A stretch of DNA of 64,000 nt from Deinococcus puniceus (GTDB lineage Bacteria; Deinococcota; Deinococci; Deinococcales; Deinococcaceae): the NCBI RefSeq assembly GCF_001644565.1, contig NZ_CP011387.1, positions 1,410,501-1,474,500 of the forward strand, given 5' to 3'. Below are positions 11,199 to 23,779 of the stretch, piece after piece. The notes beneath the pieces are model-generated. The model saw nothing but the letters and a program-made list of their open reading frames with translations, was not told the origin of the DNA and did no database searches. A program made the translations under genes and the position numbers. The first letter of the stretch is position 1. Every line of letters begins with the position of its first letter.

Positions 11199-12628
11199 GC
11201 TGTGCCGCCTGCATCCAAGCGCACGCTGGGGTCGGGGTCGGCCTGCAACTCGGCCCGCACATTGTCCGGCAGGTCGGCGCGTCCGGCGATCATCATCCGC
11301 ACACCCCCGTCGGGGTCACGGGCCAGCGTGGGCAGTACTTCGGTGGGCAACTGTGGATGCAGGGCGGCGGCGCGGCGCACTCCGGCGTTGGGGTCGGTGG
11401 CCAAGCGGGTCAGCACGCCTTCTCCCGGCGCTTCGGCATAGGCCACCGCTCGGCGCACCTCGGCGTTGTCGTCGGCGGCCAGGCGGGCCAACCGAGCCGT
11501 ACCAATATCAGGCCGCACCGACAGCAGGGTGCGAATGCTGGGGTCTGAATCGGTCAGAAGGATGTCCAACACGGCGTCTGTGAGTCCCTCGGCGCTGGCG
11601 ATATGCAGCCGGATATCCTGCTCCGGCGAACGCAGCAGCGCCAGAATCGCGGCTTCGGGCAGGTCGTTGCGTTCCAGCAAGGCGCGGCGCACCCCCTCCG
11701 CATCATCGTTTGAGAGCTGGATCAGGGTGTCCGGCGTGGTGTCTGGGCGGCGGGCAAGGGCGGCCCGCACGTCTGGGTCGGCGTCCAGTGCGGCTCGGCC
11801 CAACCACGGTGCGGGTACGCGCCACGCCTGCAACGCGGCGGCCCGCACCAGCGGTTCATCGTGCGAGGCCAGCCAAGCCCGCACGTTTCCGGGCAAATCC
11901 ATTCGGCGGGCCAGGGTCGCCAGCACATCGGGGTCAGGGTGATCTTCACTGGCGAGCATCAGCAGGCAATCCAGCGGCAAATCCAGCCGCCGCGCCACGC
12001 TGGAGCGCACCATGCCGTGCGGGTCTTTGACCAGTTCGCGCAGAGTATCGGTGGGCAGGTCGGGCCGCACCGCCACCGCCTTTCTCACGTCGTAGTCGTC
12101 ATCGGCGGCCAGTTGGCGCACGAGCGGCTCGGGCAATTGGGGGCGCTTGGCCACTGCTTCGCGCACCTGCCAACCCGCATCGGCTCCCAGCGAGGCTACC
12201 CGTTCGGCACTCAGGCCCACGCGCCCGGCCAATGCCGTTCTGACCCCAAAATCCTCGTGCCGCGCCGCGCCGTCCAACACCCAGTTGGGAGCGTCCGGCA
12301 CGCCCAGCAGCGCCACCACGCCTTCGGGCGGAAACATGCCCAGAAAACTCGGCCGCGCCAGCCGGATCAGGGGCAGGCCGGGGTTCTCCAAAACGTCACG
12401 CGGGAAGCCTGCCGCCAGTGTGCCCAAGATTTCGGGCGGCGTGTTGGGATGCCGCGCCACCAAGGCCCGCACCCGCGAATCGGGGTGGGCTGACAGCCCC
12501 GACAACGTGTCGGACGTAGCCCGTGCATGGCTCGCCGCCTCCAGCGCCCCGTCCACGCCGAGGGCCGTCAGGGAGCGCGGATCGAGTTCAGCCGATGAGG
12601 TGAAGGAATGGAAGGCGTCGGAGTGCAT
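11195..12628 (-). CDS. Leucine-rich-repeat-variant (LRV/HEAT-like) solenoid protein
   Basis: From ATG 12628 the product has 477 residues built almost entirely of about 24-residue repeats of the type DDDYDVRKAVAVRPDLP, with V-R-x-A-V/L-A-x-R-x-D/N-L/T-P at conserved spacing. I count roughly 15 copies. This is the LRV class of alpha solenoid, a protein-binding scaffold. The frame is open upstream to 12841, but that part crosses the AT-rich neighbour and lacks repeats. No ribosome binding site is obvious at 12628. The end overlaps the Nudix gene, suggesting a functional pair. There are no Cys clusters of the kind seen in the Fe-S LRV protein of Azotobacter. Confidence 0.82.
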   Translation of the reverse strand: MHSDAFHSFTSSAELDPRSLTALGVDGALEAASHARATSDTLSGLSAHPDSRVRALVARHPNTPPEILGTLAAGFPRDVLENPGLPLIRLARPSFLGMFPPEGVVALLGVPDAPNWVLDGAARHEDFGVRTALAGRVGLSAERVASLGADAGWQVREAVAKRPQLPEPLVRQLAADDDYDVRKAVAVRPDLPTDTLRELVKDPHGMVRSSVARRLDLPLDCLLMLASEDHPDPDVLATLARRMDLPGNVRAWLASHDEPLVRAAALQAWRVPAPWLGRAALDADPDVRAALARRPDTTPDTLIQLSNDDAEGVRRALLERNDLPEAAILALLRSPEQDIRLHIASAEGLTDAVLDILLTDSDPSIRTLLSVRPDIGTARLARLAADDNAEVRRAVAYAEAPGEGVLTRLATDPNAGVRRAAALHPQLPTEVLPTLARDPDGGVRMMIAGRADLPDNVRAELQADPDPSVRLDAGGTA

Positions 12629-12698
12629 GGGGGGAGGATATGACAGTTGCCCCCCGCACAGGGTTGAGAAGTGCGGGGGGCATGTGCCTGAGTGTGTG

Positions 12699-13148
12699 TC
12701 AGCGTTTGGCTGTAGTGATTTCAAGAATATGCGAGAGGAGAAGGTTTTCAGTATTGTCATACGCAGAAATCTTGATAAACCTTGCCTTCTCTGACAATGC
12801 GGTATTTTTGGGCGATAACATAATGGATGAATTTGAGGCAAGTTTCGTGAAAACTGAGCTTGGAGAGATGTTATAATCTTGCGAACTAAAAACTATCTTA
12901 TAGGTCTCGCTTATCTTGCCCAGCGGCAGTTCATCAACGGGAAGAAGCTGAATGCCAAACGAAAAAGAGTCGCTATTGTACCGGATAATACTTGAACGAC
13001 TTTGACCATTGAAGATAGTCATGTCTCCTAAATCGCCCGAAGTTTTGAGTGTATAACTCCAAGAAATTGAGTTCAGGCTAGGAGTACAGGCGGAGAGAAG
13101 GGCGGTGCTAGTCAAGAGGATGAAGCTGAGTTTAGGTATTTTTAGCAT
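12699..13148 (-). CDS. AT-rich islet: 149-residue lipoprotein, hypothetical
   Basis: Starting at ATG 13148, a signal peptide (LSFILLTSTALLSAC) ends in a lipobox with Cys about residue 21. The rest is Ser/Asn/Ile-rich and looks beta-stranded. I do not recognise a family. The start overlaps the end of the 389-residue gene by seven bases, so it is the last gene of a coupled group. Base composition is clearly lower in GC than the flanking repair genes, suggesting transfer. Confidence 0.65.
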   Translation of the reverse strand: MLKIPKLSFILLTSTALLSACTPSLNSISWSYTLKTSGDLGDMTIFNGQSRSSIIRYNSDSFSFGIQLLPVDELPLGKISETYKIVFSSQDYNISPSSVFTKLASNSSIMLSPKNTALSEKARFIKISAYDNTENLLLSHILEITTAKR

Positions 13149-14311
13149 GTGGCACGCCTTGATTCTGTCCAGCAATACTGACCAAAATTGATGAGCGTCT
13201 GTTCTGGAATAACATCTCCTTCTGGAAATATATCCCCTTGCAATTTGAAGCCAAGGACGTCAATTCCACCATACAAACGCCCTTTGACACCTGCATATAT
13301 TCCGCCATCGAGCTGAGTCTTAACTTTAAAATCTGTGCTGTTTACAGAAGTTCTAAGATTTAGACGTGGCCCAATGTATGGCGACAGTTCTTCAGCCAAG
13401 CCAACTACTCCATATAGATAGACCCCTATTTGAAGCTTGGTGGATACTTTATAATTTAAGGACGCATTTGCATATACTTCTGCGGAGACCGACAAGGGAT
13501 TTGACATCTGATTCCAGTTCAGAAGGTTTTGCCGGGTCTGTTCAAATTTCTCTGATGTGTTGTTTATTTCTTGGCAGCCCCAAGCATTATTTTTTACTGT
13601 GTTTCCACAATAGAAACCGTATTTGACTGGATCGTATTCCGAGCCTAATCCAAAGCTGATGTTTGGAATGGAGCTTGATGCCCTAATGCTTGCACCAGCT
13701 TGCAAATTGAGTGAACCTTCTGCCGTTAGATCAAGTATAATTTTAGGCGTGAGGACAATAGGTATTGGCCCTGCCCAAAAAACAGTTGCTGGCCCTGGAG
13801 TATCGATCAAACGCTGATTATAACTGGGCATTTTATACTCTTTAGGCTGAGGCGATACTTCTGCTACAAAATTAAAGCTGTTGTCTGCGCTTACATATCC
13901 ATTTGCCCATATCCCGAATCCTTTCAGATAAGGAAATGCCCACCACCATCCAATATCTACTTGTGCTGTCATCCATAATTTGATACCGACACACGTTTCT
14001 CGTTTGATGGGATTTTCGGGTGATGAACTGCTCGAACATCTGGAATTACCAATTGGAAAGAAATCCCACCCTTGCTGAGACAAACGTTGAGCGTCATTTA
14101 TAGACAGTACTTTTGGAAGTGACTGCGTGGCTATGGCATCAGATGGGGGTACGGCCATCATGGAAACTTCAATAGGAGTCGAAACGATTTGCTTCGGAAT
14201 ATCCCCTGGTTTGACATCTGACCCCGCAATGACATCAGATAAAGTGGTTTCCTCAGTTTCCATGCTTGTCGTTCCATCTGGATTCTGAATGACAGAGGAA
14301 ATCTTACGCAT
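13142..14311 (-). CDS. AT-rich islet: 389-residue Trp/Tyr/Ser-rich protein, hypothetical
   Basis: The ATG (14309-14311) overlaps the stop of the upstream lipoprotein gene in a TAATG, so translation is coupled. The protein has no signal peptide of its own, yet its composition resembles a secreted beta-rich protein: clustered aromatic residues (DIGWWWAFPYLKG), long Ser/Asn runs, paired cysteines and a CWTESRRATC tail. The first 50 residues weakly resemble the module described for the neighbouring genes. It may need the upstream lipoprotein as partner, or the two may be one protein split by a frameshift. The function is unknown. Confidence 0.6.
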   Translation of the reverse strand: MRKISSVIQNPDGTTSMETEETTLSDVIAGSDVKPGDIPKQIVSTPIEVSMMAVPPSDAIATQSLPKVLSINDAQRLSQQGWDFFPIGNSRCSSSSSPENPIKRETCVGIKLWMTAQVDIGWWWAFPYLKGFGIWANGYVSADNSFNFVAEVSPQPKEYKMPSYNQRLIDTPGPATVFWAGPIPIVLTPKIILDLTAEGSLNLQAGASIRASSSIPNISFGLGSEYDPVKYGFYCGNTVKNNAWGCQEINNTSEKFEQTRQNLLNWNQMSNPLSVSAEVYANASLNYKVSTKLQIGVYLYGVVGLAEELSPYIGPRLNLRTSVNSTDFKVKTQLDGGIYAGVKGRLYGGIDVLGFKLQGDIFPEGDVIPEQTLINFGQYCWTESRRATC

Positions 14312-14658
14312 TAGGCCATATGGAGCTTGAGTTGTAGGGCAGAAACGATAAGAGTGCCAATTTCTACGTCTGCAACATCATCTATCTTCATAGTCCCCAG
14401 TTCGCTTTGGGCACGTATTGGAAATTTGATGTTTTTCTTAATTGTTATTTCGCCGTCCTGCGAGTATTGTTGGATTGTCTGTGAGGCAAACTGAGTCAGC
14501 ACTTTTGTTTTTGGGCGGATTGCTGGCAGGTTTGTAGATACAGGTGGTGTGTCGGGATAGGCAAACTCATCAGTGGCAGTGGTAGGCTGTATGGGTTCAG
14601 ACATCGTGTCACAAGATGCCAAGATCGTCAATAAACTCAAAAGTAAAACTCTCTTCAT
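14311..14658 (-). CDS. AT-rich islet: 115-residue lipoprotein, hypothetical
   Basis: A good ribosome binding site (AAGGAG) precedes the ATG. The signal peptide RVLLLSLLTILASC ends in a lipobox Cys at residue 16. A Pro/Thr-rich linker follows, then a 55-residue segment (KVLTQFASQ through VADVEIGTLIV) that loosely fits the module shared by the next two genes. It is coupled to the 389-residue gene. No known family is recognised. Confidence 0.62.
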   Translation of the reverse strand: MKRVLLLSLLTILASCDTMSEPIQPTTATDEFAYPDTPPVSTNLPAIRPKTKVLTQFASQTIQQYSQDGEITIKKNIKFPIRAQSELGTMKIDDVADVEIGTLIVSALQLKLHMA

Positions 14659-14949
14659 ATTGACTCCTTAACTTAGATGCGCTCTGAGTTTTTTATGATT
14701 GAATATACTGGAAAAAAGGCTGTATCATCCTCTTGTGTCTAAGTTAACGCAAAATCGATTTGAATGTGGCATCTGGTTCCAGCAAATGATCACCTGTTCG
14801 TTAGACTCAGATGCCTCTTCAGCGCGGACTGTCCGCCGATTTGCTCATAATTTAATGAGTAAATATATTCCCGCCAGCCAATTACTTACTTTTGACTTTC
14901 TATACTCCTCCTAACTATTTGGACGTAACCTACTATTGCTGACACTATA
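14659..14949. other. AT-rich gap inside the exported-protein islet
   Basis: These 291 bases carry no convincing gene on either strand. They separate two coupled gene groups and should hold the promoter for the 115/389/149-residue genes. A TTGCTGA/TCAGCAA hairpin (14936-14956) overlaps the stop of the 276-residue gene but lacks a T-run. Confidence 0.5.
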
Positions 14950-15780
14950 TCAGCAAGCAAACCAGCCTCTGGCTGTAGTTGAAGCTGGAACAACAGCTCT
15001 CCATCTTTCGTAGGGAATATTATAAGTTCCAACGTAGGATTTTGCACCCCATATATTGGTGATTTCATAAAAAGGCGCTTTATAATATCCTTTATATTCT
15101 GTATTGCTCAGCGTAACCTTATATTGCGCACAGGAGCCTTTGGGAATGCGAGTTGTGGCGTTTAACTCTGTTGACCAAGTGTATGTGTAGTCCAAGCTTC
15201 CGCCAATTTCTTGTTTTGCTGGAAACACCCATTTGCCAGTGACACTTGCTTTAACACTCCCTGTGTAAGTATTCTTCATGCCAAACTCGCAGAAAGTACT
15301 GGTGGCGCTCCAGCACACATTTCTGGAGCCCTCATAAAGAAATTGTCGAAAATTACCATAATAATCTTTTTTAGCAATGATCTCGTAATCTAGGTAGGTA
15401 TCACATTTGCCATTTTTATTAAAATCAAACACGCATGAAGCCTGTGCGCCCAGATTTTGTGCATTTAAAGATCTTTCCTCAGTCTCATTGAAACTTCTAT
15501 TGATTTTTTCAGGTGTTTCGGTCATATTGTCCATTGATATAATCTCTACATCAATCGCATTGCTGATTTCCTCTGGATTTAGTCCACCCAAATCTGTCTT
15601 GGTAACATCTTGCATAGACATTCTGCCCCCGTCCGCACTATATACTATCCCGTTGATGATTTTCGCCACGACTTTAAGAGTAGTACGAGATTCAGAGGGG
15701 GTGTTAACCACGTCTTGTTTGCCACAAGCGACGAGGCCGACTGTAATCAAGATGCAAAATGCGGCGTATCGTGTGTTCAT
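14950..15780 (-). CDS. AT-rich islet: 276-residue lipoprotein, hypothetical
   Basis: The signal peptide (FCILITVGLVAC) ends in a lipobox Cys at residue 19. Residues 36-83 form a module (KVVAKIINGIVYSADGGRMS...IDVEIISM) clearly similar to both halves of the neighbouring 142-residue protein. The C-terminal part has six spread cysteines, a Ca-loop-like DFNKNGKCD and an aromatic Tyr/Trp-rich beta region. Its ATG overlaps the end of the 142-residue gene (ATGA). Probably surface-attached; the function is unknown. Confidence 0.65.
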   Translation of the reverse strand: MNTRYAAFCILITVGLVACGKQDVVNTPSESRTTLKVVAKIINGIVYSADGGRMSMQDVTKTDLGGLNPEEISNAIDVEIISMDNMTETPEKINRSFNETEERSLNAQNLGAQASCVFDFNKNGKCDTYLDYEIIAKKDYYGNFRQFLYEGSRNVCWSATSTFCEFGMKNTYTGSVKASVTGKWVFPAKQEIGGSLDYTYTWSTELNATTRIPKGSCAQYKVTLSNTEYKGYYKAPFYEITNIWGAKSYVGTYNIPYERWRAVVPASTTARGWFAC

Positions 15781-16205
15781 TTCATCTCCTTAAATATATA
15801 AAATTGACCTTCTTGAAGAGATTGGGCAATTTCTGCATATTTTATTGACTTTACATATTTATCCGTAACACCTAATATAGAATAGCAGACTTTATCTATT
15901 TTATCTCCTCTCACATCAAAAATTTTACTATCTTTGATAATGAATAGAACAATTGGCTTAATATTTTTACTTGATGGTGGCGATGTGAGTTTCATGGATT
16001 GAATTGTAACTTTATATGCGCTTTTCACTTCCTCTTCAGTAGTACCTATCATACTATAACAGGATTTATTAATAACGCGACTGTTGGCATCGTAAACCTT
16101 TCCTGATTTGAATGTGTAAAGTACTTTTGGCTCTGTGCCTGACGCATTTACACTAACAGGCAAGAGTAGTAGTACTCCTGTGAACATTCCTATAATCTTG
16201 AGCAA
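15777..16205 (-). CDS. AT-rich islet: secreted protein with two tandem copies of a new module
   Basis: The start is a TTG preceded at 4 bases by a strong GGAGGTG. The 142-residue product has a signal peptide (VLLLLPVSVNASG) and then two copies of a roughly 46-residue module at 27-72 and 85-130. Each begins K/I-V-L, has K-V/I-Y/F-D, a central CYS-M/I-x-G, and ends V-K-S with a helical stretch; about 17 positions are identical. Each copy holds one Cys, which might pair. It is the first gene of a coupled pair. No known domain is recognised. Confidence 0.65.
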   Translation of the reverse strand: MLKIIGMFTGVLLLLPVSVNASGTEPKVLYTFKSGKVYDANSRVINKSCYSMIGTTEEEVKSAYKVTIQSMKLTSPPSSKNIKPIVLFIIKDSKIFDVRGDKIDKVCYSILGVTDKYVKSIKYAEIAQSLQEGQFYIFKEMK

Positions 16206-16493
16206 GTAACACCTCCAATCAGGTTGGGCGATTTCAAATTGCTAAGTGAGACGAGGAAGGAAGTTCGTAATTGCTCAGCATATAAACCGGCCATTTTAGA
16301 TAGTAATCGACCTTCTTATGTTGAGGGTGATCTCCCAAATCGATGCTCAGAACGTAATTTTGGTATCGTATTCAGTCGAAAAACGAATCAGTATCGATTT
16401 TTTGCCGTGTTTATCATCTGAGTAGTTACGAAAGTTCAAGCCTATGTAAGGATTCTCCCTTCCCACTGAGTGAAAGCAGAGAGCGAAACCATT
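16206..16493. other. AT-rich non-coding stretch before the insertion sequence
   Basis: I see no gene with a plausible start here. The part nearest 16205 must hold the promoter of the 142-residue gene. Base composition is still AT-rich, so the islet continues up to the insertion sequence. Confidence 0.4.
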
Positions 16494-16536
16494 TATTGAT
16501 AGCGGTTCAAATACAAGTTGCTATTTTGGGTGAAGT

Positions 16537-17049
16537 ATGGCCCTTTGGCAACCCTCCAAGTACACCCGCGCTCAACTTGAAGAACGACGGCTCGCCGCTC
16601 TGCCCGTGATTCAAGCCGGTGGTCAATCCAACCAGCAGATTGCCGATCAGTTCGGCGTTTCCATCCACACCATTTACACTTGGAAGCAGCGTCTCAACAA
16701 GCAGGGTGGTCTGGAAGCCACCGTCACGCCCGGTCGGCCGGGCCGCTTGACGCCGGAACAGCGGCAACAGATCGGCACCCTCCTGCAGGAGGGTGCTCGC
16801 GCGTTTGGGTTTCCGGATGACACGTGGACGACACCTCGAGTGCGTGAGGTCATCGGTCGTCGGTTAGGCGTGTGGTACCACCCGGATCATGTTCGCAAAC
16901 TGCTCCATGGCCTAGGGTTTTCACCTCAACGACCGAGCAAGGGAGCGCTCGAGCAGAACGAGACGGCACGGCGAATCTGGGTGCAGACCACGCGCCTGGA
17001 GGTCGAAAAAAAAGGTCGCGCGCGGCGCGACCCTGGTGTATCTCGATGA
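16537..17049 (+). CDS. IS630 transposase, N-terminal half (HTH domain)
   Basis: This 170-residue frame holds the DNA-binding part: a helix-turn-helix (SNQQIADQFGVSIHTIYTWKQ) near residues 31-51 and a second winged-helix region (TTPRVREVIGRRLGVWYHPD). At about residue 157 the frame enters an A8 run (17006-17013) and afterwards diverges into a non-family tail DPGVSR. The full enzyme needs a shift into the next frame. Confidence 0.85.
   Translation: MALWQPSKYTRAQLEERRLAALPVIQAGGQSNQQIADQFGVSIHTIYTWKQRLNKQGGLEATVTPGRPGRLTPEQRQQIGTLLQEGARAFGFPDDTWTTPRVREVIGRRLGVWYHPDHVRKLLHGLGFSPQRPSKGALEQNETARRIWVQTTRLEVEKKGRARRDPGVSR
17006..17032 (+). promoter_or_regulatory. Frameshift/slippage signal in the transposase
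   Basis: Eight A residues at 17006-17013 are followed at once by an 8-base perfect hairpin (GGTCGCGC, loop GCG, GCGCGACC; 17014-17032). Seven A residues would join the two frames, so transcriptional slippage losing one A, or a +1 ribosomal shift, would give the full transposase. A minus-one shift would not. Confidence 0.6.
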
Positions 17050-17536
17050 GGTGGGCTTCAGTTTAAAGGGTGTGGTGCGCCGAACGTGGGCCCCCAAAGG
17101 GAAAACGCCCATCGTGCGTCTCCCCGCCAGTTGGCAGAAGCTGTCGACCATTGGTGCGATCACCTCAACGGGGCAATTCCTGCAGCATACGCAGGCAGGA
17201 GCCATCAAGACGGACAATGTGGTGGCGTTTTTGCACCATGTCTTGAAGCATGTGCCAGGCGAGGTCGTCGTGGTGCTGGACAATGCCGCCATTCACCGAG
17301 CGAAGGCCGTATCGGCCTTCGTGGAGAGTGTAGAACGGCTGACCTTGGTCTATTTACCGCCCTACTCGCCAGAGCTCAATCCCATTGAAAAGGTCTGGGC
17401 GTACGTCAAACGCAACATTCTAGGCAATTTCTGTGCCAAGACGACCAAAGAACTCAAAGCGCGGCTCCGTGCGGGTTGGCAGCGGATTCGGTACATCAGC
17501 TTGCCACAACGGCTCATGGCGGCAACTCCGATTTAA
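17036..17536 (+). CDS. IS630 transposase, C-terminal half (DDE catalytic domain)
   Basis: The frame carries the catalytic triad: Asp in YLDEVGFS, Asp in VVLDNAAIH and Glu in ELNPIEKVW. The visible ATG lies after the beginning of the domain. Reading the same frame back to 17006 gives KKKVARGATLV, the normal family sequence before YLDEVG. This means the half is made by a +1 shift (or loss of one A) at the A8 run, not by independent initiation. Confidence 0.85.
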   Translation: MYLDEVGFSLKGVVRRTWAPKGKTPIVRLPASWQKLSTIGAITSTGQFLQHTQAGAIKTDNVVAFLHHVLKHVPGEVVVVLDNAAIHRAKAVSAFVESVERLTLVYLPPYSPELNPIEKVWAYVKRNILGNFCAKTTKELKARLRAGWQRIRYISLPQRLMAATPI

Positions 17537-17549
17537 ACCGGAATCAATA

Positions 17550-17714
17550 GAAATCTATTGTGGTGGAGGGCTTATTGTTATTTTCCCCTTTCTCCAATCC
17601 GACGTGACTCTACTCCCCCCCCCCGGAAAACTAAATGACTAGACAGATAGTACTTTAGGCGACATTTTCGCCGTGTGGCACAGTCTCAATACACACTTGG
17701 TCAGCTCAATTCCC
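17550..17714. other. Non-coding stretch with a C10 tract
   Basis: Between the insertion sequence and the VWA-like gene there is no gene. A run of ten C residues lies at 17615-17624. A second TATTG directly follows the right IS end (17556-17560). Confidence 0.4.
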
Positions 17715-18845
17715 TCACTCCTCCAGCCGCAGCACTTCGCCAAACGGGAAGCCCTCGTCTTCCAGCCCGCCCGGTGGCACCACCCACAGCGTCGGCATAC
17801 GCGGCGGCGTGTCGGGAAAGTCGCCGTAGCCGTCGGTCAGATAGATCAGCACATCAGGTTCGTGGGTGTCCAGCAGCCTGAAAATGGGCCTGAAATCGGT
17901 GCCGCCGCCCCCTTGCGGTGGGGGAACAGGGTTGCCGGGGCGCAGGTCGAAGGGGCCGTAAGCCTCGGTGTCGGCGTAGTAGAGGGTGGCCCGGACATGC
18001 GGATACGCGCCCAGCACGCCCTGCACCTCGCTCACCAAGGCCCGCACCGCTTCATCGTCCACGCTGCCCGACGTGTCTACGGCCACCAACGCAGTCAGGC
18101 TTTCGTCGTCCAGCGCCTCTAGGTACAGGCCGCGCCCCACGAAGCGGCGGTCAAAGCCCCCAAAATCAACCGGAGTGCGGGCCAAAAAGCGCCACAGGTG
18201 CGCCCGCCAGTCCAGTCGCGCCGGAGCCAGCCGCATCAGCTCTCGGTGCATGCCGAGGGGATCGTCGCCCTTGCCGCCGCTCATGGCGTCCACGCTGCGG
18301 GCCTGTGCCAGAGCCTGTTGCCACTGCTTGGCCGCCTGCTGCCCCGGCTTAGGATTTTTGGGCGGCGCGTCTCCGGGCGGGCTGTCCAGCAAGTCGTCAC
18401 TGTCTTCGTCGCCGGGGTGTTCCTCGCCTTCCAGCGCCGTGTATACCTCTTCCACACTCAGCTTTTCCAGATGCTCGTCTTGCGGTGCTTGCGCCCCCGA
18501 ACTCTGCGGCGGCACGGGCAACCCCGCCGCCGTGACCATGCCGTTCACGATCAGGTCGGCGGCCCGGTTCCAGCGTTTCTTCTCGCGGGGGCCGCGCCGC
18601 TGCACATGCGACAGGGCAGCGTGCAAGACCTCGTGCAGCAGCAGGCCGTCCAGCACATCGGGCGGCAGGTTGGCGGCCACTTCGGGATTCACGTACACCC
18701 GCTCGCCGTCTGTGCCTGCGGCGGCCACTTCCTGAGAGGGTACAAATTCGGCGTGCAGCAGCAGCGTGGCAAAAAAGGCAGACTTGTTGCGAATGCGCAG
18801 GCGGGAGCCGGAGATCAGGCGTTGGAAATCTGGGGGCGGCGTCAT
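17715..18845 (-). CDS. VWA-like domain protein with metallopeptidase-type N-terminus (DUF2201)
   Basis: The protein has 376 residues. The N-terminal domain has a zinc-protease-like HEVLH at 71-75 with a further His, as in DUF2201 proteins; it is not certain that it cleaves anything. A charged Asp/Glu/Pro linker follows. The C-terminal VWA-like domain keeps the MIDAS start VDTSGSVDDEA. The gene directly upstream encodes a MoxR-type AAA ATPase, the standard partner of VWA proteins in chaperone-like complexes that mature metalloenzymes or remodel other complexes. Confidence 0.88.
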   Translation of the reverse strand: MTPPPDFQRLISGSRLRIRNKSAFFATLLLHAEFVPSQEVAAAGTDGERVYVNPEVAANLPPDVLDGLLLHEVLHAALSHVQRRGPREKKRWNRAADLIVNGMVTAAGLPVPPQSSGAQAPQDEHLEKLSVEEVYTALEGEEHPGDEDSDDLLDSPPGDAPPKNPKPGQQAAKQWQQALAQARSVDAMSGGKGDDPLGMHRELMRLAPARLDWRAHLWRFLARTPVDFGGFDRRFVGRGLYLEALDDESLTALVAVDTSGSVDDEAVRALVSEVQGVLGAYPHVRATLYYADTEAYGPFDLRPGNPVPPPQGGGGTDFRPIFRLLDTHEPDVLIYLTDGYGDFPDTPPRMPTLWVVPPGGLEDEGFPFGEVLRLEE

Positions 18846-18877
18846 GGTGTTCCCGGTGAAGTTGGTCGAGAGATCAC

Positions 18878-18923
18878 GGATCGTGCATCGTGAGTTGATC
18901 TTTTTCTACCATCCACGATCCAC
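18878..18923. repeat. GTGGATCGT-family palindrome
   Basis: GGATCGTG-type sequence on the left faces ATCCACGATCCAC on the right within the 91 bases between the MoxR and VWA genes. It shares its core with the palindromes at 421, 54838 and 56074. Confidence 0.55.
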
Positions 18924-18936
18924 CCCCTCCGTTCCA

Positions 18937-19965
<1,029 letters not shown>

Positions 19966-20296
19966 GGCAGTGCTCCTTTTGGGATGTGGAACGTAGATGG
20001 TCGCTGGTGGGAAAAGCTCACGGGACGGGCGCGGCAGCAGAACACGCCGCAGAGTCCGAGCGTAGCGCGTAGGCAGAGTTCTTGCCGGATGGTCAGCGGT
20101 CTACGGCAACCCGGAGAACCATCAGGGCGGGGGCAGAGGCGTATGCTGGCTTTCTCTCCTCTCCGTGTGGCACGCGTTCCCGGCCAATCCCAACCAAACA
20201 GAATACTGGGCCGCCGACCCCGTTATACTTTGACTCAGTTCAATATTCCGTTCCCGCACTCTTCCTATCCGTAATCCCTGCCCGGAGGCCCTGCCT
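19966..20296. promoter_or_regulatory. Divergent intergenic region before the Fe-S oxidoreductase
   Basis: This 331-base stretch has no gene. A TATACT hexamer at 20224-20229 is the best -10 box for the downstream gene and leaves a leader of about 60 bases. The GTG start is served by CGGAGG at 20283-20288. The MoxR ribosome binding site is at the other end. I see nothing else in it. Confidence 0.45.
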
Positions 20297-23677
<3,381 letters not shown>

Positions 23678-23707
23678 TCACCTGGTTTTGAACTAAATCC
23701 AATGTTT

Positions 23708-23751
23708 CGCGGCGGGGGCTGATCTGTGCATCACTCCCGCCGCGCTCTTTT
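23708..23751 (+). terminator. Terminator behind the Fe-S oxidoreductase gene
   Basis: CGCGGCGGG (23708-23716) pairs with CCCGCCGCG (23736-23744), followed by CTCTTTTT. The stem is 9 bases with a 19-base loop. Confidence 0.82.
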
Positions 23752-23779
23752 TACTGCTGAGTCACGCTACTATCATGCT

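Larger units (their letters stand above)
16494..17549 (+). mobile_element. Complete IS630-family insertion sequence
   Basis: The left end at 16494-16521 and right end at 17522-17549 are 28-base imperfect inverted repeats (22 of 28 positions match; both begin TATTGAT and share GGTT, AAAT and AGTTGC blocks). Both ends carry a terminal TA, the target duplicated by IS630/Tc1 elements. Inside are two overlapping reading frames giving an HTH part and a DDE part. Total length is about 1.05 kb, normal for IS630. The stop of the second frame lies inside the right repeat. It sits at the edge of the AT-rich islet. Confidence 0.88.

Noticed and set aside
14699..14914. 71-residue plus-strand frame in the AT-rich gap
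   Set aside because: No ribosome binding site, leaderless motif or similarity; AT-rich DNA of this length gives such frames by chance.
17036..17536. Independent second transposase gene
   Set aside because: Its ATG lies inside the catalytic domain; the frame continues upstream into the A8 run, so it is the second half of one enzyme.
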